Assembly: GCA_018398765.1 (NCBI GenBank) | Contig: JAHBMJ010001477.1 | Location: 1-30,649 of the forward strand | Origin: Chromera velia | Lineage: Eukaryota; Sar; Chromeraceae | Reading direction: 5' to 3' | DNA length: 30,649 bases | Shown: one piece after another, positions 22,721 through 30,649 of the stretch | Numbering within the stretch: position 1 is the stretch's first letter | How the letters are laid out: each line of letters begins with the position of its first letter | Notes under the pieces: generated by a model | What the model saw: only the letters and a program-made list of their open reading frames with translations | What the model was told of the DNA's origin: nothing | The model's database searches: none | Made by a program: the position numbers and the translations under genes

Positions 22721-25700
22721 TCAAGAGGCGTCGACCATCTCGTGGCCCCACTGCAGTGAGTAAATCAGGAAATTAAAAGGAGGGGGTACATGTGCATATA
22801 CACGAAGGAGGAATTTCAAGGGAAGGAGGGAGGAAAGAGGAGAGGGAGGGGAATCACTTTGTACGCAGAAAGTGAATGACATTGCCCGCATGCACGTGTA
22901 TACGAAAGCTTAGGTGCACTGGGCGCAGAGGTGATCAAGCCCTCGGGAGACTGACTGACCTTCATGAGCACCCAGGCAGCCAGCGTTCGGGGCGATGACC
23001 CCCTGTCCCCGTGGACCGCGTGGGAGTTCTGCCAGAGGGCCGTCAAGTCGTCCCTGAATGCACCCTCGGAAACGTACATCATCGCTCGCGCCTTGTCCTG
23101 CACAGTGGACAGACTCCACAGCAGCAGGGGACATCGACTCCGAAGAGGGTCAGTCACACTCACTCCAGCACCCTCCCTGCCTGACCCCCCGACTCTGCCT
23201 CCCTCCCCGGGGCACACTCCCGTCTCCCCCCCCAAGCCTGTCAGTGGACTCCGCGCCACAAGGGCCGACTCAGCAGACTGCTGCCCGAAGAAGACCAGCC
23301 TGTCCTGCTGCTTGATCCCCGAGTCCTCCAATGCACTCTTCTCCTCCCGCTCTCCGGCCGTCTCTGACAGACTGAGTGCAGGCAGAGCGAAGGGGGGAGG
23401 TTTGCCCCCGAAGGTGAACAGCGAGGCGCCCCCGTCTCCGTCTCCGTTTCCAGGTGCCCCTCTGTCTGGAAGAGGAAGAGAGGCTGACCCAGTGAGGCCG
23501 AACACGCCGGAGGAAGGCCAGGGGACCCCGGCCCCACCATTAGAAGGTGAGCGTGCCCCGTCTCCGTCTCCTCCTCCGGGAAGGGAGGCCGGAGTCACTC
23601 CGAGTCCGCTGCTCTGCATGGGTAGGGGTGCTTCAGGCAACGGGAGGCCGCTGCTTGAGGCAACAAGGGCGGGGGGAAGGGGGTGTGCAGCCATTTGGCC
23701 GAACACTGGGGCCTGAGACGGTGGCACCTTCATGGGCACCCGGCTCTCATCTGACGCACCAGTAGAGGGAGGAGGGGGGCTGCTTGAGGCAGCTGCCGCT
23801 GTCACACCAGCAAAAGCAAAGGGCCCTGCTGAGGCTCCTTTCTCTGGGGGTATTGCACCACTCTTCTGCTGCTGAGTTGGGAGTGCCCCCCCTACCTCCT
23901 CCCCCCCCGAACCCACCAGGGACCTCTGGGGGTTCAACTTGTCGTCTGACTCAGTCCCCGCAGGGCCAGTGCCTGCCCCCGAGGTGGCAGAACAGCCTGA
24001 AGATGAAGAGGCGGGAGCGAAGGAAACGGCTGCAGGTGCAGGAGCGAGTCCGGGGGGACTCTTCAGGGGATGTTCCGCTAGCAGCTGCAGTGCAGATGCA
24101 GCTGCGGCGGCGGCGGCGGGCTTCGGTGTCCCTCGAATGACTCGGGCTCGCTGGCGCGCCCGTAGTGTCCCTCCTGTGCCTGTGGTGGTGTGCGACGGGG
24201 ATCCGGTGGGAGTGAAGGCAGTGACTGTGTTAGATGACTTGCATGGGGAGTATGAGAGCGGATCGTTGTTGAATTCGGGAGGCAGAGCGGGAAAGGGGAT
24301 CTGAGGCTCGCTCTCAAGGGGGGTCAGAGAGGCCGGAGGAAAGCCTTCTTGTACAAGGAAGTCTTCCAGGGATTTTATCGGAGGTGATACGCTCTCAGGA
24401 GCAGAATAGGGGTCTTCAGGCTTCTTTTCTGCAACCGCCTTGAAGAAGAGAAGGCGAGGTGAGACTTTGACGTTCTCGGAGGAGGACCCGCCACCTCGCT
24501 CTCCTCTGCCCTCTGCACTCTTCGATCGCCCAGCTCCGTCTTGATGAGGGTCACGGGCAGGCTGGTGTTTGATTTCTTTTTTCTGTTTCTTTGGGCTGCT
24601 GCTGTCCTCCCCTCCCTTGACGCCTGTCGCTTCACTGCCTGTCTCCTTCTCCTGTTCCGTCTCCACCTTTTCATCTGTCTCCTGGCAGCCTCCCTCCTGC
24701 TCCTGTTCCGTCTCCATCTTTTCATCTGTCTCCTGGCAGCCTCCCTCCTGCTCCTGTTCCGTCACCACCTTTTCATCTGTCTCCTGGCAGCCTCCCTCCT
24801 GCTCCTGTTCCGTCTCCATCTTTTCATCTGTCTCCTGGCAGCCTCCCTCCTGCTCCTGTTCCGTCTCCATCTTTTCATCTGTCTCCTAGCAGCCTCCCTC
24901 CTGCTCCTGTTCCGTCTCCATCTTTTCATCTGTCTCCTGGCAGCCTCCCTCCTGCTCCTCCTCCTGTCCGAGGAAACGAGAGAGGGAGCAGGACAGGGGG
25001 AACCAGAGCGCGGGAGTGGGAGTGCAGGACCGGAGATCCCATGCCTTCTTCTGCAGGTTCGGATTCATGAGAAAGCAATTGATTATATTGTGGAGGAGTG
25101 GGTACGTAGAGAACACTGTCTCTCGGACTCTCTCCGTGAGTACAAATATGCGCAAATTGAATTGTCAGAGTGAACATGCCACCGACAAACAGACCGAGAA
25201 GGAAACTGTGCAAAAGAACGTACGCCAAAGACCGGGCGATGCGCGCAGCCACTGAAAGAACGAAAGCTGTGATCCACAGAGGCAAAAGGGGAGAAGGAAA
25301 AAGCGAGGCCGACTGACTGACTGACTCACCGCATTCTTCGCTCTGGTGGCAAGTCGCGATGCGATGCGAAAGAGCCTGAGGTTGAGGAGCACCTGTGATC
25401 GGGACTTGGGGGCCAGGCAGCTGCTCTTGGGGGGCCTGCTGCAGCTGTTTGCCGTCTTCGTCTCGAAGGGAACCTCCCACTCGCCCTCACTGCCTCTTCC
25501 TGCAGAATTAAAATTGACTCGCAGGCGATGGAGAAGAAACGCCGTGGACCAGAAGAGGGAATAGGAAGAAACGCAAACTGACCTCACTCGCGAAGTGCGC
25601 CCTTCGGTTTTGATATTCGATCCATACATTGTCAAGCAAAACTGTTCTGAAAACCCGGCCAGGAAAAAATCAATATCGATATGTATTGCTGTCTTTTCTG

Positions 25701-26010
25701 ATTTTGTGCAGGCAGTCACCTGACAGAGCGGGGTCGGGTGTACGTCTTTTAGTTTCAGCTGATATGATCAGACTATCAATTAAAGACACACCGGTGTCTA
25801 TCTGGATGTCCAGACTCACTCACCTCCGAACGGGTTGAGAGAGTCCGCCCTTTTGGAACACAGTCTGTTGAACTCTTCCTTTACTCTCTCCGTGAAGCTG
25901 CATGCACGCAGCCAAAAGTGCATGGATCATGCTGTGTTTACACACCGTCATGCAGACTGAATACAGAGCTGCAGGGATGCTTCGAGCACTGCATGTGCCT
26001 GTTTGCGAAC
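22721..26010 (-). CDS. Unrecognised Ser/Pro/Gly-rich protein with 17-residue tandem repeats (5' end incomplete)
   Basis: Phase-consistent exons on the minus strand are 26010-25958, 25897-25824, 25499-25330, 25050-22960 and 22750-22721, ending in TGA. The first exons encode a helical, basic segment (VRKQAHAVLEASLQLCI, then KSRSQVLLNLRLFRIASRLA). Next come about six copies of a 17-residue Glu/Gln repeat. A long low-complexity region follows, with scattered FG-like motifs (PVFGQM, GVFGLTG, LFTFGG, VFFGQQ, PFAFAG). The end is a short helical stretch joined to WGHEMVDAS. The FG motifs could suggest a nucleoporin-like role, but spacing is irregular and this is a weak inference. One repeat copy carries an in-frame TAG at 24886-24888. 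Splicing out the repeats, an allele difference or a pseudogene are all possible. No start codon was identified upstream of 26010. Confidence 0.6.
24646..24958 (-). repeat. 51-bp coding tandem repeat, about six copies
   Basis: Units begin at 24688, 24739, 24790, 24841 and 24892, each 51 bp, with partial copies at both ends. They encode ETEQEQEGGCQETDEKM, with V/M and E/V changes. Near identity between copies points to recent expansion. The copy at 24841-24891 has CAG changed to TAG. Confidence 0.93.
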
Positions 26011-26433
26011 CTGTAAATTACACAAAACAAAACAGCAATGCCGGCTCTCTCAGCATCATTGCGCGCCCAGCTGATAGGCAATGAGGAGCTTCTGCTTGTC
26101 TGTCTGTCTGTGTGTCTGTTTATCTGCCTATCCCTTTTTTCTCTCTCGCTCCTCCCGCATGTTAGAGCGCAGCTTGGCTGGCGGTGACTGCAGGGCCTGT
26201 ACCGAAAGACACTAAGTGTGGGGTCGGTGCACGTGTTCTCTGCTCTCATTCCTTGAGCTCTGAATGGAGACGTACTAAGTGTATGATGAGTGAGTCAATC
26301 GTGTCTTCCTGTATGAATCAAGACAGACCAGCGAACGGCAGCCACATACGTGTCCCTGATCTTTTCTGCTTGTGCCGCAAGAGAGGTACGGATCTCTCGC
26401 ACGGAGTCGTATTCAGGTCCCTCAGGAATCTCC
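26011..26433. other. Gap between two minus-strand genes
   Basis: This should hold the missing first exon or exons and promoter of the gene to the left and the 3' UTR of the ankyrin gene to the right. A TGTC-rich tract lies at about 26096-26125. An acceptor-like CTGCAG occurs at about 26190-26195. I found no phase-consistent start exon. Confidence 0.5.
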
Positions 26434-26716
26434 TCAAGCTAGGCGCACCGTCTCCGTCTCCAAAGTCCACTCCCGCCAGCGGGTCTCCTCCTCCACCGTC
26501 CGGTCGAGGACTGCGAAGACTGCCTTCAGAGAGGGGGGGAGGAATGAGAACGAGCCCGGCACTCTGTGCAGAAACTCATGGCGAGCCTCGCACTCCAGCT
26601 GCATGCAAGCATCAGTGTACGTCCATTTTATTCTTATACCGTCTCCTTCACCAAGAGGGTGAGAGGGTCAAGACCGAAAAGCCCCCCCGCCCCCCACACA
26701 CGTACCTGAAGACACA

Positions 26717-26769
<53 letters not shown>

Positions 26770-29744
26770 ACAAACAAAGAGACAGCCAGACTATCTGATT
26801 CTCGTCCCTCCTTCGCCTGATGGACACAACTGACAAAAATTTAAAGAAAGGGACAGCCAGAAACAAACAAAGAGAGAGGCGTGTATAGCTAGGTGAGAGT
26901 CTGACTTGACTGACAAAATCGAGCGCAACGCATCCGCTCTCCCAGGGCACGTCCCTCTGCGCTTTCTCCAGCACCATCCTCACACTCTTCCCCAGACCAC
27001 TCGACAACTCTGCCGGCCTCGCGAGGGCGGCCACGACCAGCCCCCTGCTCCTCTTGCCAGTACACTGGTTCAGGAGCCTCAGACCCATCCACTGGCTCTT
27101 CTCGTTGTCTTCTCGTATTTTGTCGAGAACCTCGGGGAAACCCTTGACGAAAGCGACAACAACAGGCTGCCCCCCCTCCGACGCCAGCTGCTGGCACGCA
27201 TCGCGAGCATTCGCCTCCACTGCCGCGGCGAGCGCTGCAGCAATGGCTTCGAGACCCCTGGAGCCTGCACTCTGAGATCGGTACAGTGTCAGAAGCACGG
27301 ACAGTCGTGTTTTTTGCCGCTCTCCATTTGTGTCTCGGACTGCCAGGGTGATGGCATTCCGCCCTTTCCCGTCCTGTGCGAAGATGTCAGCACCCGCACC
27401 CACGAGTGTGTCAACAGTCTTCCGAAGGCTGGCCGCATCAACACCCCCACCCATTCCGGCCACCATCAGCGGTGTCGCCCCCTCCAGGCCCTCAGCCCCC
27501 CCGTTCGGGTCCCAGCCTGCTTTCAGGAGGGAGGGCAGCACTTGCAGTGAGCACCATCTGCTGGCCACGTGAAGCGCACTGCCCTCCGCCTCCACCCCCG
27601 CGTCGGTTTGCAACGGACTCTGGACCACTTGCAGAAGTCGAGAGAGGAAAGGAGGTGCGTCGAGGAAGGCACACAGCCTGACGAGCCTTCCCCTTTCCCG
27701 TTCGAAACTGCCCTCTCCTCCGCACGGTAACCCTCCCAAAGCGGTCTCGAAGAGACGCATGCCGCGTTCACCGAGTCTGCCTTCTGGGTCTCCCTCAATC
27801 ACCGTCTCCGGTCTGATGCGCAGACCAGGGAACCTCTCGTGAAGCCACACTGCCGTCTCCATCTCACTTCTCAGGCAGGCCCATTCTAATGCACTCCACA
27901 CCTGCTCCCCCCCTTCCTTCAGTTGACACACAGCGACCTGGGAGAGGGAGGTGTCGCTCGATTCGACGATCAACCGGATTCGCTCAGTGGTTTCTGAACT
28001 CGGTGGGCTTTCGACGTCACCGACCCGCATGCCGATAGCAAAGGCGAGGGGGGTCAGCTTCAGCCTGGAGATTCTTGGGCACGCAGACTTGTCGCGGAGA
28101 CGCTTGCTGGACGAGTAGAAGACGTCATTTGCAGTTTCGTCTGAAAACTCAGCCAGAGGGTCCCCCTTCGAGAGGGAAAGCAGCTCAGTCAGCATGCGGA
28201 TGGGCGCCACGCCCACCCCCCTTTCGGGTCTCGATGTAGCTGCAAGGTGCAGCAGAGTGGCGAAGGGTTCGTCCCGTTTCCTACCCAGGTCAACATCTGC
28301 TCCCCTCTCCACAAACGCTCCCACTAAATCCCACAGGCTGTTCTCTGCCGCTGCAATCACGGGAGTGTACCTCCACTGTCCCCCCTTCAAGACTTCTGAG
28401 GAGGAGGAGGTGACTCGGGGTCCTGCGTTAATTGCAGATTGGTCGCAGGCGAGGAGACAGTCTACAACGATGAGGCAGTCTTTGACGGGGAGCAGGGGGG
28501 AATCGTTGCGAGACCTGAACAAATCAGAGAACACCATATTCATGGGGTGCTGCGTGGCACGACGGCGTCTTTCCCAGTCTGCCCCAGACAGCAGGTGAAG
28601 GGCAGACAAACCGACCAGGTCTGTCGCCCTCACATCCGCCCCCGCCTCCACCAGTTCTCTGAAGAAGGCAAGGTCACATGCAGAGAGCGACTCGCCGTTC
28701 TGTATGGAGATCTTGTGGGCAGTCAGAACGAGGGCGGATCCCTGCACAATCATGTTTTTTCGGCTCCACGCGACCCACTCCAGGCTCCCCTCTCTCTTCG
28801 CACCCTCAACAAGTTGACGGATAAGCCCTGAAGGCACTGCCTCGTCCGGCTCAGGCTTAGTCGAATCCACCTGTGCATGCGGCAAGTTTGACTGAGGCTG
28901 AATCTGACTCGGTTGTTTCTGTGGAAAGGAATTGTCGACGAAGGCGTGAAGGGGGGTCTGGCCACAACACTGGCCACGGATCTCCCTCCACTCCCCGTTT
29001 GGGAGCAAAATTCTGATGTCTAGGTCGTTCACCGAGTAGCTCCATACGTCCAGATGCGCCCCAAACTCCAGCAAGAGGGCAGCCACAAGGAACCACCCCT
29101 TCTGGAGGGAACGGATCAGCCAAGGGACGCCGTGGATGGCCCCGTTGGGATCGATCTGCCTTGCCTCCAGGAGGGTTCTCAAAGAGGGAAGCAGCGTTTC
29201 TTCCGTTATCTTGGGGCCAAACAGCTCTTTGCTTGGAGCAGGGAGGAGGGGCGAGAGCGACATGAGGGCCTTCAGGCAACGGAAGGCGCCGTGGACTGTA
29301 GCTATGACTTTGAGGTCGGCGTAAGTGGGATCGGGGGCATCATCGTTGCGCACTCTCGATTCTGTGGGGAACCGCCAGTAGGGCTTTACTCTGCTGGATG
29401 AGAAAAGCGCTCCCAGCTGCACATGGTCGTCCCTCTTCACTGTGAACAGGGTAAGTGCAGAGATCCTCCCTGTCCGACAGAGTATTGCAGTGCAACGATG
29501 CCCTGAGAACAGAAGTGTCCTTCCGAAGCGCAACGAGCGATGGAGAAAGCGACGTCAGCTTCCAGAAGGATTTGTTTCGAAGGCAGCCGGAGCTTGCGAA
29601 AATGGAGAAGAGCTTTTTCATACAGACAGCCTGGGGAGGGGCAGAGGTGTGAATTCTCGCGGAGCCATACCAAAACAGACAACGGAGCGAGAACAGCTGG
29701 AACCAAGCGCTGCAACGCGGTAAGAGCACAAGCCGCTGGGGCAT
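26434..29744 (-). CDS. Ankyrin-repeat protein (about 960 residues)
   Basis: The firm part is one large exon, 29416-26915, joined in phase 0 to a last exon 26598-26434 ending in TGA. The last exon replaces microsatellite-derived codons that the long open frame would otherwise read. Degenerate ankyrin repeats are spread along the protein: GQTPLHAFV, FFRELVEAGADVRATDLVGLSALHLLSG, TPVIAAAENS...FVERGADVD, LTPLAFAIG, SALEWACLRSEME, GSALHVASRWCSLQVLPSLL, ATPLMVAGMGG...LVGAGADIFAQDGKGRNAITLAV. Ankyrin repeats bind proteins, and the partner is unknown. Two tentative 5' exons, 29744-29684 and 29630-29479, make the total 2880 nt and keep phase. They require introns of only 53 and 62 nt, so the N-terminus is uncertain. 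No catalytic domain was seen. Confidence 0.82.
26714..26768. repeat. Intronic (AC)n/(AG)n microsatellite of the ankyrin gene
   Basis: An AC run is followed by an AG run in the intron 26914-26599. In the transcript it reads CU then GU, the same order as in the LRR gene's last intron. A cryptic acceptor (CTTCAG) lies immediately after it. Confidence 0.9.
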
Positions 29745-29802
29745 TTGATAAAAGTGTAGAGAAGGGCGTCGCCCAAGCGCGCGGCGCCGCATGAGAAATT
29801 CG

Positions 29803-29811
29803 CTTTTATAG
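29803..29811 (-). promoter_or_regulatory. TATA-like box upstream of the ankyrin gene
   Basis: CTATAAAAG on the minus strand lies about 60 bp before the tentative ATG at 29744. Spacing fits a TATA element, but the start codon itself is inferred and one such match is expected by chance in AT-rich spacer. Confidence 0.3.
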
Positions 29812-30350
29812 ACATCCCGGAAAAAAGTAGAACACGAAACGGCTGACAGAATATAAAACGGTTGCCGAACCAAGAATGCTATGAGGAGCAGAAACAGTAG
29901 ATAAAAGAATACGTCCAAGTCTGTCAGATGCCGGGACCGAGCCACGTCGAAGACGGCGCAATTGACAGTGCATCAGGCATGGTGGCCCGGGGCCCAAGGG
30001 GATAAAACTATCGGGGTAGACAGAAAAACGCTTACGGTTCGTAGACCTGGTCCAGTCTGGAACGAAAGAAATGAGAAGCACGGTGAACCATCGTTGACGT
30101 GCCCGCTCTCACCAAGCAGGGTCTGCCACCACTAGTGGAGCGAGGTGGAGCCCAGAGGGGCAGCAGTCCGTTGCCGAGAAGGGGTAAGGCCGTTGCAACG
30201 TTGTCTTGTGGTTTGGAAAGGACGGAACTAGGGTGTGTCACTGCTTGTGGTTATATAAAAGTTCTAGCAAAGTTTTAGACTACCCCCAAGAAGCCTTCCT
30301 ATGACCCTATGGTCTGTCAATCAAACTCCGGGCTTTGGCAAAGGCGCCAG

Positions 30351-30440
30351 GGCTTTGACGATAGAAAGCTCATTCTTTCTAGTATGCAATATCGTCAAGG
30401 CTCTGGTGACAGAAAGCTAATTCTTTCTAGTATGGAATAT
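30351..30440. repeat. 42-bp direct repeat pair, each copy with a hairpin
   Basis: Copies at 30351-30392 and 30399-30440 share AGAAAGCT, ATTCTTTCTAGTATG and AATAT. Each contains AGAAAG and CTTTCT around a 6-nt loop. In the first copy GACGAT and ATCGTC extend the pairing outward. Nothing ties the pair to a known element family. Confidence 0.7.
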
Positions 30441-30649
30441 ACCTCCAGTCCATTGTAGCTTAAAAATATTATAACCTAATTTAATCTAGTTTAACCTAGT
30501 TTTAAAATATTTTAATACTCTCTTATAGTATCTGCTATAATCAACTTAAATATGTAAAATAACAAAAAAAAAAAATATTGATTTTAATCAGTTTGAATCT
30601 GTCAGTCTTAGTCAGTCTTCATTTAGGAATTCTAGATCCACGGACTCTG

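Larger units (their letters stand above)
29745..30649. other. Right-end spacer
   Basis: Apart from the TATA-like motif and the 42-bp repeat pair, I see no gene. A TATATAAAAG motif on the plus strand at about 30252-30261 could serve a rightward gene outside the window. From about 30455 the sequence is very AT-rich with repeated TTTAA and CTAG words. Confidence 0.5.

Noticed and set aside
26648-26914. C-terminal extension of the ankyrin frame through the AC/AG repeat
   Set aside because: A GTCAGTCA donor at 26914 and a TGCAG acceptor at 26599 give a phase-0 join to a normal-looking last exon with its own stop.
449-29744. Genetic-code change with UAA/UAG read as Gln
   Set aside because: Stops replace Gln in the element and in one repeat copy, but the host exons assembled here have many Gln codons, all CAA or CAG, and the LRR gene ends in TAA. 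Mutation explains the data better. A tRNA survey would settle it.
1-30649. tRNA, rRNA, CRISPR array, bacterial operon or riboswitch
   Set aside because: No cloverleaf, rRNA core motif, spaced direct-repeat array or Shine-Dalgarno-linked gene cluster was seen on either strand.

Overview
The window is nuclear DNA from a eukaryote. Four intron-rich protein genes can be assembled by matching splice phases, and the introns are long and full of microsatellites. No operon-like packing, ribosome binding sites, rRNA, tRNA or CRISPR array was seen. The style (Ty3/Gypsy element, ribonuclease-inhibitor-type LRR protein, ankyrin protein, introns ending almost always in TGCAG) suggests a unicellular alga or other protist. 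A chromerid alveolate such as Chromera is my best guess, but the sequence alone does not settle it.

Layout: (1) 449-8412, minus strand: a gene of about 16 exons for an RI-type leucine-rich-repeat protein with a C-terminal coiled coil. My exon model sums to 2931 nt, an exact multiple of three. (2) 8413-9264: a head-to-head intergenic region. (3) 9265-13782, plus strand: a complete seven-exon PfkB-family sugar/nucleoside kinase of 416 residues. (4) 13783-14292: AT-rich spacer. (5) 14293-21719, minus strand: a Ty3/Gypsy LTR retrotransposon with two 496-bp LTRs, PPT, PBS, gag, protease, RT-RNase H and integrase. Everything lies in one reading frame that is broken only by point stop codons. A 499-bp block is duplicated around a single N. 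(6) 21720-22720: AT-rich spacer. (7) 22721-26010 or beyond, minus strand: an unrecognised Ser/Pro/Gly-rich protein with a 17-residue tandem repeat and scattered FG-like motifs. (8) 26434-29744, minus strand: a large ankyrin-repeat protein. (9) 29745-30649: spacer with a 42-bp direct repeat containing hairpins, then AT-rich DNA.

The genes share no obvious pathway. What unites the window is intron architecture. In 21 of 26 donor sites I could place, GT at +1 is followed by GT at +5. In 11 of 26 the pattern continues to +9, so the 5' splice site is the first unit of a short tandem tetranucleotide array (GTCA, GTCG, GTAG, GTGC, GTGA). Many acceptors sit at the end of CCTG or TTGC tetranucleotide runs. 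Each step along a donor array moves the splice by 4 nt and so changes the reading phase. This is the most unusual signal in the window.

Limits: exon borders were set by eye from GT/AG sites, phase agreement and domain periodicity. The 5' ends of the two rightmost genes and two junctions of the LRR gene are uncertain.
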